Of a stretch of DNA of 5,291 bases, positions 1 through 5,291 are shown piece by piece. How positions within the stretch are numbered: position 1 is the stretch's first letter; every line of letters begins with the position of its first letter. The notes under the pieces were generated by a model. It worked only from the letters and a program-made list of their open reading frames with translations, ran no database searches and was not told the origin of the DNA. Source of the DNA: an uncultured Pseudomonadota bacterium (GTDB lineage: Bacteria; Pseudomonadota; Gammaproteobacteria; Burkholderiales; SG8-41); NCBI GenBank assembly GCA_946885605.1, contig CAMPGR010000187.1:1-5291 (forward strand), read 5' to 3'. The position numbers were made by a program, and so were the translations under genes.

Positions 1-3000
1 GATCTTGCGCGGCTGCGCGACGATGTCGCGGAAGCGGATCTTCTCGTCCTCGCGGTGCAGCGCGAGATGCACGTGGTCGCGGCCGGTCTGCTTGCCGAGC
101 GCCTCCCACGCCTTCACTGCGACATGCCCGTTGGTTTCGGGCGCGAGCATCATCACCACTTCGCACGCATCGATGTCGGTCTCGATCTTCGGCCGGCCGA
201 AGGTCGCGCCCTCTTCTGTCACGACGCCGTTCAGCTCGCCGAGATGCTTCACCTCGGTCTGCGTGTTCCAGCCGATGCCCTTGCCGCCGTTTCCCGCCTT
301 GTCCATGAGCGGACCCAGGGCGGTAAAGCGCTTGTACACGTTCGGGTAGTCGCGCTCGACCACGGCCATCTGGGGCGCGGTCTTGCCCGGGATCAGCTCG
401 CAATCGCCCTTTTTCCACTCCTTCACGTCGAGCGCCTGCGCCAGCTCCGTGGGCGTGTCGTGCAGCGTCGGCGTCAGCACCAGGTCCTTTTCGACGCCGA
501 GGTGGCCGATGCAGACCTCGCTGAACTTCTTCGCGAAGCCCTTGTAGATCTCCCAGTCGCTGCGCGACTGCCAGGCAGGATCGACCGCGTTCGACAGCGG
601 ATGGATGAAAGGATGCATGTCGGTCGTGTTGAGATCGTTCTTCTCGTACCAGGTCGCGGTGGGCAGCACGATGTCCGAGTAGAGGCAGGTCGTCGACATC
701 CGGAAATCGAGCGTCACAAGGAGATCGAGCTTGCCTTCGGGCGCGGGGTCGCGCCACGCGACCTCTTTCGGCTTGCGCCCCCCGCTTTCGCCCAGGTCCT
801 TGCCCTGGACGCCGTTCCTCGTGCCGAGCAGGTGCTTCAGGAAGTACTCGTGGCCCTTGCCGCTCGAGCCGAGGATGTTCGAGCGCCAGACGAACATATT
901 GCGGGGCCAGTTGTCCGGGTGATCGGGGTCTTCGCAGCTCATCGCGAGCGAGCCGTCCTTCAGGGCCTCCACGACGTACTCCTTCGGATCCATCCCCGCG
1001 GCCTCCGCATCGCGCACGACCTTGAGCGGATTCACCTTCAGTTGCGGCGCGGACGGCAGCCATCCCATGCGCTCGGCGCGCACGTTGTAGTCGATCAGGC
1101 TGCCGCTGTGCTGCGCAGGATCGGCCAGCGGAGAAAGCAATTCCTCGACGCCGATCTTTTCGTAGCGCCACTGGTCGGTGTGCGCGTAGAAGAAGCTCGT
1201 GGAGTTCTGCTGGCGCGGCGGACGAATCCAGTCGAGCGCAAACGCGAGCGCCGTCCAGCCGGTCTGCGGGCGCAGCTTCTCCTGACCCACGTAGTGCGCC
1301 CAGCCGCCGCCGCTCTTGCCGATGCAGCCGCACAGCATCAGCATGTTGATGACGCCGCGGTAGTTCATGTCGCTGTGGTACCAGTGGTTCATCGCCGCGC
1401 CGATGATGACCATCGAGCGGCCCTGGGTCTTCTCGGCGTTATCCGCGAACTGGCGGGCGACGGTGATCACCTGCTCGCGCGGCACACCGGTGATTTTCTC
1501 CTGCCAGGCGGGTGTGTACGGAATGTCGTCGTCGTAGCTCCTCGCAGCGAATTCCACAGGCAGGCCCCGAGCTACGCCGTACTGGGCGGCCTGCAGGTCA
1601 AACACCGTCGCGATGAGCGCCTCGCCGCCGCTCAAGGCCATGCGCTGCACGGGCGCTGTGCGCACCAGGACATCGCTTGCGGGGTTACTCGGGAAATGCT
1701 CGCTCGCGATGCCACCGAAATACGGGAAACCGACCTTCGCGGTCGCCGCGCCCTGCCCGCCTTCGAGCAGCGATAGCATCAGCTTCACGTCGCGACCCTG
1801 CTGCGCCTCCTTCGCCTCGAGATTCCATTGGCCCTGGTCTGGCCGACCATCGGGACCCCAGCGAAATCCGATGGCGCCATTCGGCAGCACCACGTTGCCT
1901 TGCTCGTCGAGCGCCACGGTCTTCCAATCGGGATTGTTGGTCTGCCCGAGCTTGTCCCCGAAATCGGACGCCCGGACGTAGCGGTCTGGCACCATGACCG
2001 TTTCGCCGCCCGGCAAAGTTTGCTCTTTCAGCAGCACCAGCATCGGCAGATCGGTGTAGCGGCGCGCGTAATCGTCGAAATAGTTGCTGCGCCGGTCGAA
2101 ATAGAATTCCTTCAGGATCACGTGGCCCATGGCCATGGCGACCGCTGCATCGGTACCTTGCTTCGGATGCATCCACAGATCGCACAGCTTGGCGACTTCG
2201 GAATAATCCGGCGTGACGGCCACGGTTTTCGTGCCCTTGTAGCGAACCTCAGTGAAGAAGTGCGCGTCCGGCGTGCGCGTCTGCGGAACGTTCGAGCCCC
2301 ATGCGATGATGAAACCGGAGTTGTACCAATCGGCCGATTCGGGTACGTCCGTTTGCTCGCCCCACACCTGCGGGCTCGACGGCGGCAGGTCGCAGTACCA
2401 GTCATAGAAGCTCATGCATACGCCGCCGATCAGCGAAAGGTAGCGGCTTCCGGCGGCGTAGGAGACCATGGACATCGCCGGGATCGGGGAGAAGCCGATG
2501 ATGCGGTCCGGCCCGTGTTTTTTTATGGTGTAGACATTCGCGGCGGCCACGATCTCGTTGACCTCGTCCCAGCTCGAGCGGGCGAAGCCCCCCAGCCCGC
2601 GCACGCTGTGGTAGTCGCGGCGCGCGGCTTCGTCGCCGACGATGGACGCCCACGCTTCGACCGGTCCCAGCGTCTGCCGCGCCTGGCGCCAGGCCCTGAG
2701 CAGGCGGCCCCGCACCATGGGGTACTTGAGCCGGTTCGAGCTGTAGAGATACCAACTGTAGCTCGCGCCGCGGGCGCAGCCGCGCGGCTCGTGGTTCGGC
2801 ATGTCCCAGCGCGTGCGCGGGTAATCGGTCTGCTGGGTTTCCCAGGTGACGATGCCGCCCTTCACGTAGATCTTCCACGAGCATCCGCCCGTGCAGTTTA
2901 CGCCGTGGGTCGAGCGCACGATCTTGTCATGCGCCCAGCGGTTGCGGTACGCGTCTTCCCAGGTGCGGTCTTCACCGGTCACCAGGCCGTGGCCTGCCGA

Positions 3001-3054
3001 AAAGGATTCCCTGGGGTTCCAGAAGTAAGTCAACCGGTCGAGAAAGTGGCTCAT
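1..3054 (-). CDS. narG: Respiratory nitrate reductase alpha subunit NarG (3' end of gene off the window)
   Basis: NarG is the catalytic subunit of the NarGHI complex. It reduces nitrate to nitrite at a Mo-bisMGD cofactor on the cytoplasmic face of the inner membrane, using quinol electrons passed on by NarI and NarH. The frame is open for 1018 codons from the ATG at 3054 to the left edge, with no frameshift. The family is about 1,240 residues, so roughly 220 C-terminal residues are missing. It begins MSHFLDRLTYFW, the usual NarG start, with no twin-arginine leader, as expected of the cytoplasm-facing form. The FS0 [4Fe-4S] ligands are all present: His50, Cys54 and Cys58 (HGVNCTGGC) and Cys93 (EPRGC). 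The molybdenum-ligand aspartate is Asp222 in YDWYCDLPP. Other family blocks are AWGSNVPQTRTPDAHF (252-267), GRSMVIIGAAMNHWYH (545-560), GGGWAHYVGQEKLRPQTGW (582-600) and WYEKNDLNTTDMHPFIHP (near 800-817). It follows narK after a 3-nt gap; narH, narJ and narI are expected beyond the left edge. Confidence 0.97.
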   Translation of the reverse strand, partial: MSHFLDRLTYFWNPRESFSAGHGLVTGEDRTWEDAYRNRWAHDKIVRSTHGVNCTGGCSWKIYVKGGIVTWETQQTDYPRTRWDMPNHEPRGCARGASYSWYLYSSNRLKYPMVRGRLLRAWRQARQTLGPVEAWASIVGDEAARRDYHSVRGLGGFARSSWDEVNEIVAAANVYTIKKHGPDRIIGFSPIPAMSMVSYAAGSRYLSLIGGVCMSFYDWYCDLPPSSPQVWGEQTDVPESADWYNSGFIIAWGSNVPQTRTPDAHFFTEVRYKGTKTVAVTPDYSEVAKLCDLWMHPKQGTDAAVAMAMGHVILKEFYFDRRSNYFDDYARRYTDLPMLVLLKEQTLPGGETVMVPDRYVRASDFGDKLGQTNNPDWKTVALDEQGNVVLPNGAIGFRWGPDGRPDQGQWNLEAKEAQQGRDVKLMLSLLEGGQGAATAKVGFPYFGGIASEHFPSNPASDVLVRTAPVQRMALSGGEALIATVFDLQAAQYGVARGLPVEFAARSYDDDIPYTPAWQEKITGVPREQVITVARQFADNAEKTQGRSMVIIGAAMNHWYHSDMNYRGVINMLMLCGCIGKSGGGWAHYVGQEKLRPQTGWTALAFALDWIRPPRQQNSTSFFYAHTDQWRYEKIGVEELLSPLADPAQHSGSLIDYNVRAERMGWLPSAPQLKVNPLKVVRDAEAAGMDPKEYVVEALKDGSLAMSCEDPDHPDNWPRNMFVWRSNILGSSGKGHEYFLKHLLGTRNGVQGKDLGESGGRKPKEVAWRDPAPEGKLDLLVTLDFRMSTTCLYSDIVLPTATWYEKNDLNTTDMHPFIHPLSNAVDPAWQSRSDWEIYKGFAKKFSEVCIGHLGVEKDLVLTPTLHDTPTELAQALDVKEWKKGDCELIPGKTAPQMAVVERDYPNVYKRFTALGPLMDKAGNGGKGIGWNTQTEVKHLGELNGVVTEEGATFGRPKIETDIDACEVVMMLAPETNGHVAVKAWEALGKQTGRDHVHLALHREDEKIRFRDIVAQPRKI

Positions 3055-3065
3055 GGTCTACTTTC
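3055..3065 (-). promoter_or_regulatory. Weak narG ribosome binding site at the narK-narG junction
   Basis: Read on the minus strand, the junction is GAAAG, then TAG (narK stop), ACC, then the ATG of narG. The purine run GAAAG (3065-3061) is 6 nt before the start codon and is the only Shine-Dalgarno-like element nearby, far weaker than the AGGAGG in front of narK. With stop and start only 3 nt apart, ribosomes finishing narK could reinitiate on narG. Translational coupling is therefore a reasonable inference, not something the sequence proves. Confidence 0.45.
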
Positions 3066-4371
3066 GAACGTCAGAGGTGGCGGGGAAAAATCGCGATGCG
3101 TCGTCGGCGCGGCGCCTGTCGTCACCGTGGAATCCCTGGCGCCTCTCGTCGCCCAGAATCGGAGCGCGGCGCACTTCCGTGATGTACATCAGGATCAGCG
3201 ACACCCAGGTCACGCCGTAGAGCAGCATGAAGCAGGTCGAGCGCACGCCGAAGAGGTCCACCAGCGCGCCGAACATGACGGGCAGCAGGAAACCTCCGAG
3301 GGCGCCCACGAGGCCCACGAGGCCCGTTACGATGCCCATGTTATCGGGATAAGCGTCGGCGACATACTTGAACGTCGAAGCCATCCCGAACGCAAAAGCG
3401 ATGCCCATGATGAACAGCAGCGGCGTGAAGATCCAGGGTGCGACCAGAACATTGAACGTCTTCGATCCATCGATGGTGAATACGGTCAAATCGAAGCGTG
3501 GATAAGACAGGATGAAGAGACATATCCAGGCGACCCACAGCACCCACCAGGTGATCTCATGGGCGCCAAACCTGTCGGACAACCATCCTCCCAAGGCGCG
3601 CAGGGCGCCTGCCGGCAACGAGAAAGCGGCCGCCATCAGCGCAGCCTGTCCGATGGTGAGCCCGTATTCCCCGGCGTAATACTGCGGCATCCAGAGCGAG
3701 AGCGCGGTGAAACCTCCGAATACGATCGAGTAATACTGACAGTACTTCCAGACGCGCGGATCCTTCAGCACGGCGAACTGCTGCTTCAGGCTCGCTGCCG
3801 CCTTGCCTGCGCCCGGATCAGGGTAAGTGAGGAGCCAGAATACTGCGGCGGTCGCGAGGATGACAACTCCATAGACTTTCGGCACCGCCTGCCAGCCGAA
3901 GGCGGCGACGATGTGCGGCGCGGCGAACATGTTGATGGCGGCGCCGGTCGTGCCCGCCCCGAATACCCCCATCGCGAATCCGCGCCGGCTCTTGTCGAAG
4001 AAGCGGGCGACGTAGGGTGTGCCCACCGCGAAAGACGCCCCTACCGCGCCGAGGACGAGCCCGAGGGCGAGGAAGTGCCAGTATTCGGTGGCATAGGCGA
4101 CGAGATAGACCGGCAGAGCGCTGGCAGCGAGCAGCAGGAAGAACACGATGCGGCCGCCGAAGCGATCGGTCAGCATGCCCATCGGAAGGCGCAGCAACGC
4201 GCCGCTCAGCACGGGTGTTGCCGCGACCAGCCCGAACTGCGTGTCGCTCAGCTTCAGCGACTCCTTGATCGGTATGCCGATGATCGCGAACATCATCCAG
4301 ACCGCGAAGCAAACGGTAAACCCCAAGGTACTTGCCGCGAGGACGGAAATTCCGTGCCTGTTCGAAATCAT
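3058..4371 (-). CDS. narK: NNP-family nitrate transporter, NarK1-like (437 aa)
   Basis: This is an inner-membrane transporter of the nitrate/nitrite porter (NNP) branch of the major facilitator superfamily, supplying nitrate to the cytoplasmic site of NarG. About twelve hydrophobic helices can be drawn, near residues 10-33, 46-65, 73-93, 98-120, 131-155, 164-183, 208-230, 239-264, 272-290, 309-333, 345-370 and 378-398. MFS loop motifs follow helix 2 (GMLTDRFGGR, 65-74) and helix 8 (GWLSDRFGAH, 262-271). The two substrate-binding arginines of NarK proteins are present as Arg61 (GALLRLP) and Arg258 (GALRALGG). The nitrate-signature glycine motifs are GVFGAGTTGAA (135-145) and GLVGLVGALGGFLLP (350-364). 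The FGAG..GAA form resembles NarK1-type nitrate/proton symporters more than NarK2-type nitrate/nitrite antiporters; this subtype call is from remembered family motifs. The start at 4371 is chosen for its AGGAGG; an in-frame ATG at 4410 would add 13 hydrophilic residues and lacks such a site. A charged tail of about 37 residues follows the last helix. It is cotranscribed with narG. Confidence 0.95.
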   Translation of the reverse strand: MISNRHGISVLAASTLGFTVCFAVWMMFAIIGIPIKESLKLSDTQFGLVAATPVLSGALLRLPMGMLTDRFGGRIVFFLLLAASALPVYLVAYATEYWHFLALGLVLGAVGASFAVGTPYVARFFDKSRRGFAMGVFGAGTTGAAINMFAAPHIVAAFGWQAVPKVYGVVILATAAVFWLLTYPDPGAGKAAASLKQQFAVLKDPRVWKYCQYYSIVFGGFTALSLWMPQYYAGEYGLTIGQAALMAAAFSLPAGALRALGGWLSDRFGAHEITWWVLWVAWICLFILSYPRFDLTVFTIDGSKTFNVLVAPWIFTPLLFIMGIAFAFGMASTFKYVADAYPDNMGIVTGLVGLVGALGGFLLPVMFGALVDLFGVRSTCFMLLYGVTWVSLILMYITEVRRAPILGDERRQGFHGDDRRRADDASRFFPATSDVRK

Positions 4372-4375
4372 CTGC

Positions 4376-4381
4376 CCTCCT
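4376..4381 (-). promoter_or_regulatory. Strong Shine-Dalgarno for narK that decides its start
   Basis: The minus strand reads AGGAGG-GCAG-ATG, a perfect Shine-Dalgarno core 4 nt from the ATG at 4371. It fixes the narK start there rather than at the in-frame ATG at 4410, and puts the Met just ahead of the first transmembrane helix, as in other NarK proteins. Confidence 0.85.
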
Positions 4382-4434
4382 GTAATGGGCGCGCAGCCAC
4401 GAAACCGCATGCGACGATGCAGAAACCAGAGAAC

Positions 4435-4453
4435 TGGAAACCTGAGGATTCCA
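4435..4453. repeat. Imperfect 19-bp dyad in the narK leader
   Basis: The plus strand reads TGGAAACCTGAGGATTCCA. Eight of nine base pairs around the central G at 4444 are complementary, the exception being an A:A position. The centre is too tight to form a good RNA hairpin (only a few unpaired bases), so a dimeric protein operator would be the more natural reading if it has any role. I do not recognise it as a known operator. Confidence 0.3.
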
Positions 4454-4536
4454 ACTGAAGAGCCTGTACAGTCTGCGGGTTACTCTCGCCCCGTGAAGGA
4501 TGCGTTGTCATTGCTTGCGTTTGGTTTTTGCACAAG

Positions 4537-4542
4537 ATTATG
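4537..4542 (-). promoter_or_regulatory. Predicted -10 element of the narK promoter
   Basis: The minus strand reads CATAAT, five of six bases matching the sigma-70 consensus TATAAT. It begins 20 nt after the end of the FNR box. If it is the -10, transcription would start near 4530, putting the box centre at about -39.5, close to the -41.5 typical of class II FNR-activated promoters, which need no good -35 element. None is visible, since the FNR box occupies that place. Confidence 0.6.
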
Positions 4543-4562
4543 CGAAGCATGCTCGGAGCGGC

Positions 4563-4576
4563 TTGATCTACATCAA
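4563..4576 (-). promoter_or_regulatory. FNR/Anr/Dnr-type operator upstream of narK
   Basis: The minus strand reads TTGATGTAGATCAA, a perfect match to the TTGAT-N4-ATCAA consensus of the FNR branch of the CRP/FNR family. FNR and Anr proteins sense low oxygen through an iron-sulfur cluster, while Dnr/NNR-type relatives respond to NO and can bind the same sequence, so the site alone does not say which regulator acts. The flanking genes both run on the minus strand and the site lies about 190 bases upstream of the narK ATG with a -10-like hexamer at the right spacing. It should therefore activate narK and the nar genes behind it. Confidence 0.85.
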
Positions 4577-4634
4577 TCCGGGCGATCAGGTGCTGGTGGA
4601 GCAATTTTCCGCGCCGGGCCAGGAAATGATCGCA

Positions 4635-4654
4635 GGGGCGGAACGACGCGCCCC
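4635..4654 (-). terminator. Possible weak terminator hairpin after the hemerythrin-domain gene
   Basis: The minus strand reads GGGGCG, an 8-base loop, then CGCCCC, a perfect 6-bp GC stem 40 bases after the stop codon of the upstream gene. No run of T follows directly; the next bases are TGCGATCATTT. It is therefore at best a weak intrinsic terminator, and a chance stem in GC-rich DNA is equally possible. Its place between the upstream gene and the FNR-type promoter fits a transcript boundary. Confidence 0.25.
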
Positions 4655-4694
4655 ACGAAGATTTCAATGGAGCGGCGGATGGCGCGGGAACGCG

Positions 4695-5291
4695 TCACAC
4701 GCGGACGGGCGGCTGTACGACGTGCCGCCGCATCTTGCGTGGCAGCAGATTGATGATCCGCATATAGACCTTCCGGAATTCCTCGCGGCACGCCGCGCCG
4801 AAGAGCGGATCGTCGTTGGCTGCGAAGGCTTTCGCGATGGGCGTCCAGTCTTCTTCGGCAAGGCATGCGCGCGCGTGCTCGATCAGGCGCTCCTCGCTCT
4901 CCATGTGCTCGCGAAGCATGAGCGCATAGGCATCCACCGCTTTCTTGAATCGGGCAAGACCGTCCCGCGCGCCGGCCTGGTAGTGAACGAGCCCACGCTC
5001 CATGTAGTCCATCATCTGCCTGCTGCGCACGTGGTCCGCCTGCAGCTCGTCGAGCACGGCGTTGAACTCGGCCGTGCGCCGGCGCAACGCATCGAAGAGG
5101 TACGCGTCCTCCTTGGGATGGTGGCAGCGCTCGGGAAAGTCATCGATGTAATAGAGCGCCGTAGCCAGGAGCGCGAAGTCCGGCTCCGCGTGCCGATTTT
5201 CTATGTCGGTAAGCAGGCGCTGCAGGAGCTGCATCAGCACGGAGAGCGCATGATGCTCCTCGCGGATGGTCGCTGCCGCGTCGGCGTATGC
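4695..5291 (-). CDS. Hemerythrin HHE-domain diiron protein (5' end of gene off the window)
   Basis: The frame is open from the right edge to the TGA at 4695, giving 198 visible residues. A GTG at 5240 could be read as a start, but the frame continues upstream through TIREEHHAL, which carries the first iron ligand, so the true start lies beyond the window. Similar proteins run about 190-200 residues, so probably few residues are missing. In visible numbering the ligand pattern is His13 or His14 (EEHHAL), His57-x3-Glu61 (CHHPKED), His87 (LQADH) and His129-x3-Glu133 (LREHMESEE), spread over a four-helix bundle. This H, HxxxE, H, HxxxE set matches the diiron site of the HHE family, including the YtfE/RIC iron-centre repair proteins. 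No signal peptide or membrane helix is visible, so it is likely cytoplasmic. HHE proteins bind O2, NO or iron, but the role here is unknown. It lies upstream of narK on the same strand, separated by the FNR-type promoter. Confidence 0.9.
   Translation of the reverse strand, partial: AYADAAATIREEHHALSVLMQLLQRLLTDIENRHAEPDFALLATALYYIDDFPERCHHPKEDAYLFDALRRRTAEFNAVLDELQADHVRSRQMMDYMERGLVHYQAGARDGLARFKKAVDAYALMLREHMESEERLIEHARACLAEEDWTPIAKAFAANDDPLFGAACREEFRKVYMRIINLLPRKMRRHVVQPPVRV

Larger units (their letters stand above)
4372..4694 (-). other. Intergenic control region and narK leader
   Basis: This 323-base stretch separates the hemerythrin-domain gene from narK and I see no convincing gene in it. 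In the direction of transcription it holds a GC hairpin (4654-4635), an FNR-type box (4576-4563), a -10-like CATAAT (4542-4537), a predicted transcript start near 4530-4528, a leader of about 155-160 nt with a 19-bp imperfect dyad (4435-4453), and the narK ribosome binding site. I searched by eye for NarL heptamers (TACYYMT-like) on both strands and found none that fit. The leader is less GC-rich than the flanking genes, as expected of non-coding regulatory DNA. Confidence 0.75.

Noticed and set aside
55..1776. A 573-codon open frame on the plus strand, antisense to narG
   Set aside because: Same reasoning: a low-complexity, Arg/Val/Ala/His-rich shadow over an unmistakable NarG frame with conserved motifs throughout.
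4372..4410. Starting narK at the in-frame ATG at 4410
   Set aside because: It would add 13 hydrophilic residues encoded partly by the Shine-Dalgarno itself; the ATG at 4371 has a perfect AGGAGG and gives the usual NarK N-terminus.
1828..4458. An 876-codon open frame on the plus strand, antisense to narK and the start of narG
   Set aside because: Its composition (rich in Arg, His, Ala, Gly) is that of a shadow frame in GC-rich DNA, where high third-position GC removes stops from the opposite strand. It resembles no family I know, while the minus-strand frames under it are clear NarK and NarG.
4546..4553. An 8-bp perfect palindrome AGCATGCT between the FNR box and the -10
   Set aside because: Too short to separate from chance, does not extend outward, and lies in the promoter spacer where a bound protein would clash with RNA polymerase.
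4368..4667. A 99-codon minus-strand frame in the gap between the hemerythrin-domain gene and narK
   Set aside because: It runs across the FNR box, the predicted -10 and the narK ribosome binding site, has no recognisable domain, and lacks a convincing Shine-Dalgarno. It is better read as non-coding control DNA.
4695..5240. Treating the hemerythrin-domain gene as complete with a GTG start at 5240
   Set aside because: The frame continues to the window edge, and the residues upstream of the GTG include EEHHAL with the first iron ligand, so that start would destroy the domain.
1..5291. Transposons, CRISPR arrays, tRNA or rRNA genes, toxin-antitoxin or defence genes
   Set aside because: I looked for terminal repeats, regularly spaced repeats, clover-leaf-like segments and small extra genes and saw none; the window is filled by three ordinary genes and one control region.

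Overview
The window is an ordinary piece of a respiratory nitrate reduction locus from a GC-rich proteobacterium. All recognisable genes lie on the minus strand, so transcription runs from right to left. The GC-rich base composition (roughly 60-65% by eye), the narK-narG order, the FNR-type operator and the style of the hemerythrin-domain protein fit a betaproteobacterium (Burkholderiales, Rhodocyclales or relatives) best. The lineage is inferred from protein style and was not tested by a search.

Layout from upstream to downstream on the minus strand. (1) 5291-4695: a hemerythrin HHE-domain protein, cut at its N-terminus by the window edge, with a complete six-residue diiron ligand pattern. 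(2) 4694-4372: a 323-base gap. It holds a weak hairpin, a perfect TTGAT-N4-ATCAA FNR/Anr/Dnr box, a -10-like hexamer at class II spacing, a leader of roughly 160 nt containing a near-perfect dyad, and a strong Shine-Dalgarno for narK. (3) 4371-3058: narK, a 12-helix nitrate transporter of the NNP branch of the major facilitator superfamily; its signature motifs look like the NarK1 (nitrate/proton symport) type. (4) 3054-1: narG, the molybdenum catalytic subunit of membrane-bound nitrate reductase. It has a complete N-terminus with all FS0 cluster ligands and the molybdenum-ligand aspartate, but the last ~220 or so residues are off the left edge.

Working together: when oxygen is low, an FNR-family regulator would bind the box and switch on narK-narG (and presumably narHJI beyond the left edge). 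NarK would import nitrate and cytoplasmic NarG would reduce it to nitrite with electrons from the quinol pool via NarH and NarI. The hemerythrin protein may bind O2 or NO or protect iron centres, but its role is not shown by the sequence. I found no sign of a new biological system, mobile element, RNA gene or CRISPR array. The points most worth a second look are the regulatory region, the lone NarK1-type transporter and the diiron protein next door.
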